From NCBI RefSeq assembly GCF_015277775.1, contig NZ_CP063849.1, positions 1,302,001-1,366,000 on the forward strand: DNA of 64,000 bases, written 5' to 3'. Within the stretch, counting starts at the first letter, position 1; every line of letters begins with the position of its first letter. The notes beneath the pieces were generated by a model. The model worked only from the letters and a program-made list of their open reading frames with translations. It did not search any database and had not been told where the DNA came from. Position numbers and translations under genes: made by a program. The DNA comes from Paludibaculum fermentans. GTDB lineage: Bacteria; Acidobacteriota; Terriglobia; Bryobacterales; Bryobacteraceae. Shown in pieces: positions 48,271 to 57,512 of the stretch.

Positions 48271-49611
48271 ATGCGCTTCTTCACGAAATCATTGGCCCTC
48301 ACGGCCAGCCTGGCCTTGGGGCTCACCGCCTCGGCCGCCGATAACCTCGAAGGACGCTGGGCGGCCACGCTCAAGTCGGCCTCCGGCGTCGAGATCCCCT
48401 TCCGCCTCGACATCACCCGTCAAGGCGATCAGGTCGTTGGCACGCTCTACAACGGGCGCGATCCCAAGACCACGTCCAGCGCCTCCATCCACGATGGGAA
48501 GGTAGAGCTCAACTTCGAGCACTACCTCACCTCCATCCAGGCGGATGTGAAAGACGGGGAACTGGACGGCAGGATCATCTCCCTGCGCAAGGCCACCACC
48601 GCCGCCGGCCCGCAGGGCAACCAGCAGTACGCAGGAACCGAGAACCGGAACAACGCGCCGCGCAACGCGCCCACGCCCTTCCACGCCAAGCGGTACGTCG
48701 CGCAGGCCGCGAAGGCCGCCGGCGAGGTCCCGCAGATCGGCGGAGTCTGGGAAGTCGCGCAGGAGACGCCGAAGGGTGAAAAGGCCTGGCGGCTGGTCGT
48801 GGAGCAGAATGGAGCCGAGATCCTCGCCACCGTGCTCCGCATCGACGGCGACGCCGGCGGCCTGACCGGCGAATACCAGGATGGCAAGTTTGTGGCCAGC
48901 CACTATGACGGCGCCCGCCCCGGACTCGTCGTCCTCACGCCCCAGCCCGATGGCAGCCTGAACGTCAAACTCAACGCTGTCCCGCGCGTGGTGGAGCTGA
49001 CCGCCTTTCGCCCTGAAATCGCCCGCGCCAAGGGTCTGCCGGAACCGTCCAATTTCCTCACGCACACCACCGTCCGCGACCCCAATGAAGTCTTCACCTA
49101 CAGCTTCCCCGATGTGAACGGCAAGATCATCTCGAATGAAGATCCCATCGTGAAGAACAAGGTCGTCATTGCCGTGGTCACCGGAACCTGGTGCCCCAAC
49201 TGCCACGACGAAGCGCAGTACCTGGTCCAGCTCCAGAAGAAGTACGCCGATCGGGGCGTGCAGATCATCGCGCTCGACTTTGAGGAAGAAGATCAGTTGA
49301 AGTCGCTGACCCGTGTGAAGTCATTCATCGCCAAGTATGGTGTGCCGTACCCCTACCTCATCGCCGGCACCCCGGCCGAGATGTGGGACAAGGTGCCCCA
49401 GGCCGTGAACCTCAACACCTGGCCGGCGACCTTCTTCATCGGGAAGGACGGCAAGGTGAAGGCGGTCCACTCGGGCTTCGCCGCTCCGGCCAGCGGTCCC
49501 TATCACATCGCGCTGAAGGAAGAGTTCACCTCGATCCTCGAGAAGCTCATCAAGGAACAGCCCGCTGGTGAAAACGCGCCCATCACCACGGCCCGTGCCG
49601 AACTCCGCTAA
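48271..49611 (+). CDS. Exported TlpA-like thioredoxin-fold protein
   Basis: 446 residues from ATG 48271 (AAAGGA 7-8 bp upstream), with signal peptide (SLALTASLALGLTASA). Residues 24-270 form two beta-rich modules of lipocalin-like character (LEGRWAATLKSASG; IGGVWEVAQETP). Residues about 275-420 are a TlpA/AhpC-like thioredoxin fold with redox motif WCPNC (C308, C311) and WPATFFIGKDGKV (cis-Pro region). It should act as a periplasmic thiol-disulphide reductant, perhaps for cytochrome maturation given the neighbouring haem protein. A rho-independent terminator follows the stop. Confidence 0.88.
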   Translation: MRFFTKSLALTASLALGLTASAADNLEGRWAATLKSASGVEIPFRLDITRQGDQVVGTLYNGRDPKTTSSASIHDGKVELNFEHYLTSIQADVKDGELDGRIISLRKATTAAGPQGNQQYAGTENRNNAPRNAPTPFHAKRYVAQAAKAAGEVPQIGGVWEVAQETPKGEKAWRLVVEQNGAEILATVLRIDGDAGGLTGEYQDGKFVASHYDGARPGLVVLTPQPDGSLNVKLNAVPRVVELTAFRPEIARAKGLPEPSNFLTHTTVRDPNEVFTYSFPDVNGKIISNEDPIVKNKVVIAVVTGTWCPNCHDEAQYLVQLQKKYADRGVQIIALDFEEEDQLKSLTRVKSFIAKYGVPYPYLIAGTPAEMWDKVPQAVNLNTWPATFFIGKDGKVKAVHSGFAAPASGPYHIALKEEFTSILEKLIKEQPAGENAPITTARAELR

Positions 49612-49657
49612 GACCTGCTTTTGTTGTTGACCACTGATCCGCCAGATCAGCCATTCC

Positions 49658-49697
49658 GTCCGCCGGAGCCCGACGTGGCACCGGCGGACGCATTTTT
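49658..49697 (+). terminator. Rho-independent terminator after the TlpA-like gene
   Basis: A perfect 9-bp stem GTCCGCCGG (49658-49666) / CCGGCGGAC (49681-49689), then GCA and TTTTT at 49693-49697. It ends 7 bp before the ATG of the next gene, so that gene must have its own promoter inside the hairpin or depend on read-through. Confidence 0.75.
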
Positions 49698-49704
49698 CAA
49701 ACCT

Positions 49705-50391
49705 ATGGTCTCCCGATACATCCTGCTTCTGTTTGCTCCGCTTGCATGGGCCGCCCAGGAGCCCGCCGCCGTCCTGGCTATCACCTCGGATGCTCCAGCC
49801 GCCATCGAGCTCGATGGCAATCCCATTGGACGGCTCGATCCCGGTACGCCCCTGCGCATCCAAACCACGCCCGGCGAGCATATCCTACAGGCCCTGCCCG
49901 CTGGAGGCGCTCCGGCGTGGCGCAAAACCGTCATGGTCTCCTCCGCATTTCCGGCGGATGTCAAAATCCCGCTCCGCAGCCATATGGAGCGCATCGAGAT
50001 TGAGAAGAGCGGGCTCTGGAAGGACGAACGCACCGGACTGACTTGGAGCGCGGCCGACAGCGGCTCCGGAGTCACCGTCAGTCAGGCCCACGCTTACTGC
50101 GGCCGTCTCACCACCGGGGGCTTCCAGGATTGGCTCCTGCCCTCCATCGAGCAGCTCCAGACCCTGTTTGGGGGAGAGGCGGATGAGCGCGGCTTCCGCG
50201 TGATCGCTCCACTGAAACTCACCGGCTGGTCGTGGAGTTCTACCCAGGGCAACGAACCTGCCGAGAACTGGACGCTCGACCTGGGCGACGGTGCGCGGGC
50301 CTCTGTCGCCGCGGGCGATGCCGGGCTGAACCGGGCACTGTGCGTCCGGCCCGCACCGCCGGAATCCGCGAAGTCGACCGTCCGCCGCTAA
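49705..50391 (+). CDS. Exported PEGA-like / Lcl-C (DUF1566) protein
   Basis: 228 residues from ATG 49705, where a signal peptide begins (VSRYILLLFAPLAWA); an upstream TTG in frame is rejected because it would lie before the terminator. Residues 25-75 resemble a PEGA surface domain (AAIELDGNPIGRLDPGTPLRI). Residues about 105-220 are an Lcl C-terminal/DUF1566 domain (SGLWKDERTGLTW...AHAYCGRLTTGGFQDWLLPSIEQLQTLF), a C-type-lectin-like fold in bacterial adhesins. Likely a cell-surface binding protein. Confidence 0.78.
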   Translation: MVSRYILLLFAPLAWAAQEPAAVLAITSDAPAAIELDGNPIGRLDPGTPLRIQTTPGEHILQALPAGGAPAWRKTVMVSSAFPADVKIPLRSHMERIEIEKSGLWKDERTGLTWSAADSGSGVTVSQAHAYCGRLTTGGFQDWLLPSIEQLQTLFGGEADERGFRVIAPLKLTGWSWSSTQGNEPAENWTLDLGDGARASVAAGDAGLNRALCVRPAPPESAKSTVRR

Positions 50392-50518
50392 TCCGCTGCC
50401 CCCCGCTTTGCCCGTGCCGGAACAACTTGGGATAAATCCTCCATTCTTGATATTGGGAGCCTGGGATCGGCATTTTCATCTCCGCAATGTGGGAGAATCA
50501 CGCAAAGGAGTTTTCCCT

Positions 50519-50887
50519 ATGATCCTGCGATCCCTGCTGCTCGCCTTCGTCTGCGCCGCTATGGCGTTCGCGGCCGACGTAACCGGAAAATGGACGGCTG
50601 AGTTCGACACTCAGATCGGTCAACAAAAGTACACCTACGATTTCAAAGTCGCGGGCGATAAGCTCACCGGCAAACTCAAGGGCGGCCCGGGCGACGCAGC
50701 CAACGAGTCCGAGATCAAGGATGGAAAGATCAGCGGCGACGAGATCTCTTTTGTCGAGATCTTCAAGATGGAAGGCAATGAAGTCCGGATCGAGTATAAA
50801 GGCAAAGTCTCGGGCGACGAGATCAAGTTCACTCGCAAGGTAGCCGACTTCGCTACCGAGGAACTGACGGCCAAGCGGGCCAAGTAG
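50519..50887 (+). CDS. Small exported protein of unknown function
   Basis: 122 residues from ATG 50519 with AAAGGAG 9 bp upstream and signal peptide (LLLAFVCAAMAFA). The mature part is a repetitive beta-rich sequence with alternating GKW, GKLKGG, GKISGDE and GKVSGDE units, suggesting a small beta-barrel or lipocalin-like fold. The same GxW/GDE style occurs in the N-terminal module of the TlpA-like protein upstream. I do not recognise a tested function. Confidence 0.75.
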   Translation: MILRSLLLAFVCAAMAFAADVTGKWTAEFDTQIGQQKYTYDFKVAGDKLTGKLKGGPGDAANESEIKDGKISGDEISFVEIFKMEGNEVRIEYKGKVSGDEIKFTRKVADFATEELTAKRAK

Positions 50888-50941
50888 GCTCCGGCCGAAA
50901 TAGGCTGCCTGTCCATGCGTGGCCCCATGTATTCTTCATAC

Positions 50942-51973
50942 ATGGACAGACGCAAGTTTCTCGCCCTGGCGCCTCTTGGTGCCGGCGCCCTCATCGCTGG
51001 CCGCTCCGCCCTGGCCGCCGCCCCGGCCAACAAGCGGGAGCGCATGCTCCAATGGCTGGCAGGCAAGACCGATCCCAACTACACGCCCGCCGCGTTCTTC
51101 CTCCATTTCGGCCCGCAGTACAAGACCGGATCCGCTGCTGCCCGGCGCCACATGGAGTACTTCCGCGCTACGGACATGGATTTCGTCAAGATCCAGTTCG
51201 AGCAGACTTACGACCGCCAGCCCAACCTCAACACTCCGGCCGACTGGGCGAACCTGAAGCTCCAGAAGCTCGATTTCTACGAAGCCCAACTGCAGACAGT
51301 GAGGGACCTGGTCAGGGACGCAAAGAAAGACGCCCTGATCCTGATGACCCTCTACTCGCCCTACATGTGCGCCGGGCACTGCGCGACGGCACCCCTGCTG
51401 CACAAGCATCTGGAGGAGAATCCGGAGGCCGTGAAGCGTGGCATGGAGATTCTCACCGAAAGTCAGATGCTTTTCGTGCGCGCCTGCATTAAGGCCGGCG
51501 TCGACGGCTTCTACATGTCCACCCAGGGGTCCGAAGCGAAACAGTTCAGCACGCCGAAGGTCTTCGCCAACTATGTGAAGCCCTTCGACCTCGTCGCCAT
51601 GAAGGAGATCAGCAGCTCCTGCCCCTTCAACATCCTGCACGTTTGCGATTACAACGCGCCCTACTCCGGCTACGAAGCCACGCTGGACTACCCCGGCCAG
51701 GTCGTCAACTGCAATCCCAAGCTGATCGGCAAACAACTGGCGCTGCCCGAAATCGCGAAGATGTTCAAGCGCCCCTTCATGGGCGGGCTCGACCGGCACA
51801 ACCTGCTGGCCGCGGCGACGCCGCAGCAGTTGAACGAAGAGGTTCAGCGCGTCGTGAAGAGCGCTCCGCCCCAGTTCATCCTGGGCGCTGATTGCACCGT
51901 GGCCGGCGACACGGACTGGAAACGCCTGCGCCAGATCATCGACGCCGCGCATCACTCCGGCCAGAAAGCGTAG
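50942..51973 (+). CDS. Tat-exported uroporphyrinogen-decarboxylase-like protein
   Basis: 343 residues from ATG 50942, starting with a twin-arginine signal (MDRRKFLALAPLGAGALIAG). The body has the UroD-like TIM barrel: FVKIQFEQTYDRQP, LYSPYMCAGHC, FYMSTQGSEAKQF, HVCDYNAPY and FMGGLDRHN. True heme-pathway UroD is cytosolic; this family also includes cobalamin-dependent methyltransferases, but no corrinoid-protein gene is nearby. Export makes a heme role unlikely. Function unknown. Confidence 0.78.
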   Translation: MDRRKFLALAPLGAGALIAGRSALAAAPANKRERMLQWLAGKTDPNYTPAAFFLHFGPQYKTGSAAARRHMEYFRATDMDFVKIQFEQTYDRQPNLNTPADWANLKLQKLDFYEAQLQTVRDLVRDAKKDALILMTLYSPYMCAGHCATAPLLHKHLEENPEAVKRGMEILTESQMLFVRACIKAGVDGFYMSTQGSEAKQFSTPKVFANYVKPFDLVAMKEISSSCPFNILHVCDYNAPYSGYEATLDYPGQVVNCNPKLIGKQLALPEIAKMFKRPFMGGLDRHNLLAAATPQQLNEEVQRVVKSAPPQFILGADCTVAGDTDWKRLRQIIDAAHHSGQKA

Positions 51974-51979
51974 CCGGGC

Positions 51980-53242
51980 TTACAGCCGTACGGGTTGGTG
52001 CTTCTTCACCCAATCGGGGTCGAGATCGGCCCCGAAACCCGGCCCCGTCGGCACTTTGATCTTGCCGTTCACTACCTTCATCGGGGCGGTCTTGCACTCA
52101 TACTTCACGTGGGTCTTGAAGGACTTGAACTCGTGGTGTTCGCCGGCGTTCGGCGCCGCCGAAACGAACTGCACATCGTAGAGGAAGCCCAGCCCGCCGC
52201 CCGACATGTGCGGCACAATCGTCTTGCCGAAGGCCGCCGCCATGCGCGCCACTTTCATCGACCGGATCAGGCCGCCGAAGTAGTAATTGTCCGGCTGCAC
52301 AATATCCAGCCCGTCGTTCGCCATCAGCCAGCGGAAACCATAATAGTCGAAATCCTGTTCGCCGTTGGCGATCGGAATCGTCAGGGTGTCGGCCACCTGT
52401 TTGATCTCTTCGATGTGATCGAACTTCACCGGTTCCTCGAAGTACACGAACTTATACTGCTCCAGCAACCGGCCCACGCGAATGGCCTCCGGCACGGTAT
52501 AGAAACTGTTCGAGTCCGCGTAGAGGGCCATCTTGTCGCCAAACGTCTTGCGCACCAGCGGCACGATCTTTTCAGTCCGTCCGGGCGGTCCCTCCGCATA
52601 CATATCCGTGGTCATGAACATCAGCCCGCCGATTTTGATCTTCAGCGCGTGGATGTCATATTCCGCCACCGCGCCCTGGATCAGCTTGAGTGACTCTTCC
52701 ACCGGCTTCTCACGCCACTCCGTGGCCATGTACACGCCCACTTCCTTGTGGTGAACCTCTCCGATCAGTTCACCCACGGGCTTTTGCGCCATGCGGCCCA
52801 GCATCTCGAGAATCGCGAATTCCACCGTGGCCAGGGGCAGGCCCAGCGCCAGTCCGCTGAACCGGAAATTGAAGCCGAAGATGAAGACCTTCTCCAGGAT
52901 CAGGTCCAGTTCGCGGGCGTCCTTGCCCAGGAAGAACGGCGCCACATCCTTCAGGAAGATCGGGAACAGCCGGTTCATTGTGCTGTGCGCGACCGAGATG
53001 CCCTCCGCGCCATCCTTGGAACGAACCCGGCACAGGTAGGCGCCATCCAGGTGCAGCAACTCCACTGACTCGATGATCACCGGGGCAGTGAAGTACTGCC
53101 GCTTCAGCACCGGCTGTTTCAGAATCGCGTCCAGCTTGTCATAGCGGGCCTGCACCGCCGGGCTCGGCGCGGCCGCGGCAGGCAACGCGGCCAGGCCCGC
53201 GCCGGCGGCAGCGGATAGAAAACTACGGCGATCAGCTTTCAT
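51980..53242 (-). CDS. Tat-exported enolase-superfamily enzyme (MLE-type)
   Basis: 420 residues with a twin-arginine signal ([19 protein letters not shown]). The full acid/base and metal set is visible: KIKIGG (KxK), YADSNS, YFEEPV, NGEQD and a C-terminal His in VPHMSGGG. This KxK-D-E-E arrangement is that of muconate lactonising/dipeptide epimerase/dehydratase subgroups. It is the second enolase-superfamily protein with an export signal in the window. Substrate unknown. It converges on the UroD-like gene with 6 bp between stops. Confidence 0.85.
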   Translation of the reverse strand: MKADRRSFLSAAAGAGLAALPAAAAPSPAVQARYDKLDAILKQPVLKRQYFTAPVIIESVELLHLDGAYLCRVRSKDGAEGISVAHSTMNRLFPIFLKDVAPFFLGKDARELDLILEKVFIFGFNFRFSGLALGLPLATVEFAILEMLGRMAQKPVGELIGEVHHKEVGVYMATEWREKPVEESLKLIQGAVAEYDIHALKIKIGGLMFMTTDMYAEGPPGRTEKIVPLVRKTFGDKMALYADSNSFYTVPEAIRVGRLLEQYKFVYFEEPVKFDHIEEIKQVADTLTIPIANGEQDFDYYGFRWLMANDGLDIVQPDNYYFGGLIRSMKVARMAAAFGKTIVPHMSGGGLGFLYDVQFVSAAPNAGEHHEFKSFKTHVKYECKTAPMKVVNGKIKVPTGPGFGADLDPDWVKKHQPVRL

Positions 53243-53573
53243 GCGATGGATCTCCTCGACTCACGGGCCGCCGAAGCACTGGTAACCCGGAGCATCGCTC
53301 CGCCTGGCGCCCTCACGCGGCGCCGGACGAAACCGCCCTCAATCTATCACGCCAGGCCCTCGAGTTCCCCTGGCGTTCCCGGAAAGTCAGATCGCATACA
53401 CCTGCCCCACCGGTTTCTGATACAAAAGTTCACATGCCCGTTTTGCCGTTAGTCTCGGATGCCGCTCGTGTGTCGAGTCATTCTCCGGTCACCAAGCCCG
53501 CGCCCAGCCCGGGGGCAGGGAACCGCCGCGCCCTGGGCAACGCGCAACCTGGGCCTTTCGGAGCTCTCCGCCC
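53243..53573. other. Divergent intergenic region with an inverted repeat
   Basis: About 330 bp between two divergent genes with no credible ORF. A perfect 8-bp inverted repeat, ACGCCAGG (53349-53356) / CCTGGCGT (53369-53376), has a 12-nt loop and may be an operator or hairpin. Nothing else was recognised. Confidence 0.45.
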
Positions 53574-55784
53574 GTGAAAGGGCCCGCCCTCCACGCCCTC
53601 GCCCTCCTGGCGCTCCTGGCCCCGCACGCCGCCGCCCAGAAACAGAACGAGTCCTACCAGCTCCACATCCACCGCGCCCCCTCGCCCGTCGTCATCGACG
53701 GCAGCGCCCACGAACCCGCCTGGGAATCCGCCGACGTCGTCAATAACTTCTGGATGGTCCTCCCCATGGACACGGGCAAGGCCAATGTGCGCACCGATGT
53801 CCGCATGATGTACGACGACAAAAACATCTACCTCAGCGCCATCTGCTTCCACGGCAACGTCCCTGGACCCTTCATGGTCGAGTCCCTCCGCCGCGACTGG
53901 GGCTTCGGCAACAACGACAACTTCATCTTCTTCCTCGACACCTTCGACGACCAGACCAATGGCTTCACCTTCGGCGTGAATGCCGCCGGAGCTCAATGGG
54001 ACGGACTGCTCTACGAAGGCGGTAAAGCCAATCTCAGTTGGGATAACAAGTGGACCTCGGCCGTCAAAACCTACGACGACCGCTACGAGATCGAAATCGC
54101 CATCCCGTTCCGAAGCATTCGATACAAGAAGGGCATCACCCGCTGGGGCGTCAACTTCAGCCGCCTGGATCTCAAGACCACTGAGAAGTCTTCCTGGACG
54201 CCCATCCCGCGCCACTTCCCCACGGCAGCCCTCGCGCTCACCGGAGTCCTCATCTGGGACGAACCGCCACCCTCCCAGGGTCCCAACATCTCCCTCATCC
54301 CCTACGCGCTGGGCGGCATCAGTACGGACCATCAAGCCAATACACCGCGCGAGATCCGCCACGATATCGGTCTCGACGCCAAGATCGCCATCGGCTCCGC
54401 CCTGAACCTCGACCTCACCGCCAATCCCGACTTCTCCCAGGTCGATGTCGACCAGCAGGTCACCAATCTCGACCGCTACGAGCTTTTCTTCCCCGAAAAG
54501 CGCCAGTTCTTCCTCGAAAACGGCGACCAGTTCGCCAACTTCGGCTACGCCACCATCCGCCCCTTCTTCAGCCGGCGCATCGGCCTCGGCGGCGTCCCCA
54601 TCCGCTTCGGAGCCCGCCTCAGCGGCAAACTCAATAAGGATTGGCGCCTCGGCATCATGGACATGCAGACCGGAGCCGAGGACGGCCAGGGCCTGCCTCC
54701 GCAGAACTTCTCCGTCTTCGCCCTGCAGCGCCGCCTGTTCAGCCGCTCCAATATCGGCATACTCCTCGTCGACAAGGAGTCCGCCTCTTACCAGTCCGCC
54801 ACCCGGCCGCCCGCGCCTTCCACCTATAACCGCAACGCCGGCCTCGAGTACAACCTTGCTTCCGCCGACAACCTCTGGACCGGCAAACTCCTCTATCTGA
54901 GGTCCTTCCAGTCCGGCAATCAGAAAAGCGGCTCGGTCTACGCCGGCCACCTGCAGTACAACAGCCGCCGCTGGCTGCTCCTCGGCCAGTCGGAGAATAT
55001 CGATCCCCACTACACCGCCGAAGTCGGCTACGTCCCCCGCAACGGCTACCGCCGCGGTCTCACCAGCATCGGCTACACCTTTCTGCCGGAAGGCGGACGC
55101 ATCCTCAGCCACGGCCCCATCCTCAACAGCAGCAATTTCTTCGACTGGCAGGGGAAACTCAGCGACTACGAGACCACCCTCGGCTACACGGTCACCACCC
55201 GCGGCTTGAACGTCTTCACCGCCACCGCCGGAACAGATTACGTCCGCCTCTTGCAGCCCTTCGATCCCACCAACTCCGGCCGCGAAAAGCTGGAAACCGG
55301 CACCGTCCACCGCTGGAACTTCTGGACCACCAAGTTCGACTCCAAGCCGCAAAGCGTCCTGCGCTACGGCTTCTCCACGCTCTATGGCGGCTACTACGCC
55401 AATGGCACGCGCCTCAACCTCACCAGCACCATCGGCTACCGCATCCAGCCCTACGTCAGCCTCACCGGCTCAGTCAGCTACAACGACATCCGCCTCAAGG
55501 AGCCCTGGGGCCACAACACCTTCTGGCTGATCGGCCCGCGCTTCGACGTGACGCTGACCAACACGCTCTACTTCACGACGTTCGTGCAGTACAACGAGCA
55601 GCAGAAGAACATGAACGTGAATACGCGCATCCAATGGCGCTACAAGCCGGCCTCGGACGTCTTCCTGGTCTGGACCGACAACTACATGCCGGAGTACCTG
55701 CAACCGGGCCAGAACGCCCCCGGCCTGTTCGCAGTCAAGAACCGTGCCCTCGTCCTGAAGTGGACCTACTGGTGGAACCTGTAG
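53574..55784 (+). CDS. DUF5916-type outer-membrane protein with CBM9-like N-domain
   Basis: 736 residues from GTG 53574 with signal peptide (ALALLALLAPHAAAQ). Residues 30-220 form a CBM9-like beta-sandwich (VVIDGSAHEPAWESADVVNNF, YDDKNIYLSAIC, EIEIAIPFRSIRY). The following region (NPDFSQVDVDQQVTNLDRYELFFPEKRQFFLENG) and the long beta-strand-rich remainder are typical of DUF5916 barrels. Likely a surface glycan-binding outer-membrane protein. Substrate unknown. A bidirectional hairpin terminator follows. Confidence 0.85.
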   Translation: MKGPALHALALLALLAPHAAAQKQNESYQLHIHRAPSPVVIDGSAHEPAWESADVVNNFWMVLPMDTGKANVRTDVRMMYDDKNIYLSAICFHGNVPGPFMVESLRRDWGFGNNDNFIFFLDTFDDQTNGFTFGVNAAGAQWDGLLYEGGKANLSWDNKWTSAVKTYDDRYEIEIAIPFRSIRYKKGITRWGVNFSRLDLKTTEKSSWTPIPRHFPTAALALTGVLIWDEPPPSQGPNISLIPYALGGISTDHQANTPREIRHDIGLDAKIAIGSALNLDLTANPDFSQVDVDQQVTNLDRYELFFPEKRQFFLENGDQFANFGYATIRPFFSRRIGLGGVPIRFGARLSGKLNKDWRLGIMDMQTGAEDGQGLPPQNFSVFALQRRLFSRSNIGILLVDKESASYQSATRPPAPSTYNRNAGLEYNLASADNLWTGKLLYLRSFQSGNQKSGSVYAGHLQYNSRRWLLLGQSENIDPHYTAEVGYVPRNGYRRGLTSIGYTFLPEGGRILSHGPILNSSNFFDWQGKLSDYETTLGYTVTTRGLNVFTATAGTDYVRLLQPFDPTNSGREKLETGTVHRWNFWTTKFDSKPQSVLRYGFSTLYGGYYANGTRLNLTSTIGYRIQPYVSLTGSVSYNDIRLKEPWGHNTFWLIGPRFDVTLTNTLYFTTFVQYNEQQKNMNVNTRIQWRYKPASDVFLVWTDNYMPEYLQPGQNAPGLFAVKNRALVLKWTYWWNL

Positions 55785-55794
55785 ACGAAGAAAT

Positions 55795-55818
55795 GGGGGC
55801 GTTCCGTGGAATGCCCCC
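55795..55818. terminator. Bidirectional terminator between convergent genes
   Basis: GGGGGCGTTCC (55795-55805) pairs with GGAATGCCCCC (55808-55818) over 11 bp including one G-T, with a two-base tip (so the closing pairs open). On the minus strand it is followed by ATTTCTTC, a T-rich tail suited to ending the aldo-keto reductase transcript; the plus side lacks a T-run. Confidence 0.6.
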
Positions 55819-55828
55819 GCTTCAGGAT

Positions 55829-56860
55829 CTACGCCAGGATCCGATCCCGCAGCCCGCCATGCCGGATCGCCTGCACGATGGGCATCCGGAACATCTTCTC
55901 CGGGAATCCCGGCAGAATCTTCGATGCGTCGTCCAGCGTCTTCACCTGCTCCGCCGTCAGTTTGAGTTCCAGGCTGGCCAGGTTGTCCTGGAACTGTGAC
56001 AGCTTCCGTGCGCCGAGAATCGGGATCACCGGTACAGGCCGGGACTGTAGCCAGGCCAGCGCCACCTGGGCCATACTCTGCCCCACTTCCTCCGCAACGC
56101 TCTTCACGGCCGCCACCACGCCATCCGTATCCACGCCCGCCGGTTGGAAGTCCTTCATCATCTCGTGGTTCATGCGGCCGTCCAAGGCCCCGCCACCGTG
56201 GTACTTCCCGGTCAGCACGCCTCCGCCCAGCGGCGACCACGCCGTCACTCCAATATTCAAAGCCTGCGCCATCGGGATCAACTCGCGCTCCACCGTCCGC
56301 TCTATCAGGCTGTACTCGATCTGCAGCCCCGCGAACGCCGTCCACCCGCGCAGTTGCGCCAGCGTGTTCGCCTGCGCGATCCACCATGCCGGAGCATCCG
56401 AAATCCCCGTATACAGCACCTTGCCCGAACGCACCAGGTCGTCCAACCCCCGCATCACCTCTTCCACCGGCGTCAGCCCATCCCAGATGTGCACCCAATA
56501 CAAGTCGATGTAGTCCGTCTTCAGCCGCTTCAAGCTCGCGTCCACCGCCTGCATCATGTTCTTGCGCTGATTGCCCGCCGCATTGGGATCCGTGCCCGGA
56601 AATGCGTTCGAATACTTCGTGGCCAGCACGACGCTTTCCCGGTGGCCCTCCATGAATTCGCCCAGCAGGCTCTCGCTCGTCCCGTTCGTATAGATGTTGG
56701 CGGTGTCGATGAAATTGCCGCCGGCCTCGCGAAACGCGTCATAGATTGTGCGCGCTTCCTGCTTGCCGGAGCCCCAGCCCCAGTCGTCGCCGAAAGTCAT
56801 CGTGCCCAGCGCTGCTTCGGAAACCCTCAGCCCGCTATTGCCCAGTAGTCTGTATCGCAT
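55829..56860 (-). CDS. Aldo/keto reductase
   Basis: 343 residues from ATG 56860 (GGAG 6 bp upstream); an in-frame start at 56902 would lie in the operator. Catalytic tetrad residues are visible: Asp in FIDTANIY, Tyr in IYTNG, Lys in ATKYSN and His in YWVHIWD. The C-terminal NADPH-binding strand IPILGARKLSQFQDNL is typical. It reduces aldehydes or ketones; the substrate is unknown. A TetR gene lies directly upstream and its palindromic site sits in this gene's promoter, suggesting inducible detoxification. Confidence 0.93.
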   Translation of the reverse strand: MRYRLLGNSGLRVSEAALGTMTFGDDWGWGSGKQEARTIYDAFREAGGNFIDTANIYTNGTSESLLGEFMEGHRESVVLATKYSNAFPGTDPNAAGNQRKNMMQAVDASLKRLKTDYIDLYWVHIWDGLTPVEEVMRGLDDLVRSGKVLYTGISDAPAWWIAQANTLAQLRGWTAFAGLQIEYSLIERTVERELIPMAQALNIGVTAWSPLGGGVLTGKYHGGGALDGRMNHEMMKDFQPAGVDTDGVVAAVKSVAEEVGQSMAQVALAWLQSRPVPVIPILGARKLSQFQDNLASLELKLTAEQVKTLDDASKILPGFPEKMFRMPIVQAIRHGGLRDRILA

Positions 56861-56881
56861 GGTGATCTCCTGTTTCCTGCA

Positions 56882-56910
56882 GTTATATGAATGCGTACGC
56901 ACTCATGTAA
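56882..56910 (-). promoter_or_regulatory. Aldo/keto reductase promoter with TetR operator in the spacer
   Basis: Minus-strand -35 TTACAT (56905-56910) and -10 TATAAC (56882-56887) have a 17-bp spacer. The imperfect palindrome TGAATGCGTACGCACTCA (56888-56905) fills it exactly, so a bound repressor would block RNA polymerase. Confidence 0.75.
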
Positions 56911-56921
56911 GTTTCAAAAAA

Positions 56922-57494
56922 CTACTTGCGCGCCACGCCGGCCCAGAACAACGCAAACCCCTGCGCGCGGTACTCCGCCGCCTGTTCCGGCTGCCGCCGC
57001 GTGAACTCCATCGTCATGTCCGCCAACGAAACCAGTGCGGCCCAGATGAACGGCATCGGCATGTCACGAAACACCCGTTGCTCCGCGGCATCTTCCGCAA
57101 TCCTGTCGAACTCGCCAAACGCGGCGGCCGTCGCCGCTTTCACTTCCTCTGTCAATCCACCCCAGACCTGGATCTGCCGCAGCACCAACTGCCCCTCGGG
57201 ATGCGCCGAACCCCAATCCACATAGCCATTCCACACATGCTCCAACCGGTGCCGGACACCCTGTTTGCGAGGGAACCCGGACATCATCGCATCGCTGAGC
57301 TCCAGCTTTAGAGTCCGGTACAACGCATTGATCAATTCGTCTTTGGTCTTGAAGTACGTGAACAGCGAACCCTCGGCCACCCGCGCCTCGCTGCTGATCG
57401 CCGCAGTCGGAGCACTCAAGCCCCGCTCCGCAAACACCTGCGTCGCCGCCGCCAGAATCGCATTCCGTTTGTCTTCACTCTTCGGCTTAGCCAT
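56922..57494 (-). CDS. TetR-family repressor of the aldo/keto reductase
   Basis: 190 residues. The N-terminal TetR helix-turn-helix is clear (ILAAATQVFAERGLSAPTAAISSEARVAEGSLFTYFKTKDELINALYR). The C-terminal ligand domain is divergent with Trp-rich WNGYVDWG and IQVWGG. It lies 61 bp upstream of the aldo/keto reductase start on the same strand, with a palindrome in both promoters. The ligand is probably a small hydrophobic aldehyde or drug, by inference. Confidence 0.92.
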   Translation of the reverse strand: MAKPKSEDKRNAILAAATQVFAERGLSAPTAAISSEARVAEGSLFTYFKTKDELINALYRTLKLELSDAMMSGFPRKQGVRHRLEHVWNGYVDWGSAHPEGQLVLRQIQVWGGLTEEVKAATAAAFGEFDRIAEDAAEQRVFRDMPMPFIWAALVSLADMTMEFTRRQPEQAAEYRAQGFALFWAGVARK

Positions 57495-57512
57495 ACTTCA
57501 ATCGCCTGTAGC

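Noticed and set aside
49189-49206. CPNCH as a haem c motif
   Set aside because: It sits in a thioredoxin-fold context (TWCPNC followed by a WPATFF cis-Pro strand), so it is the redox CxxC followed by chance by His.
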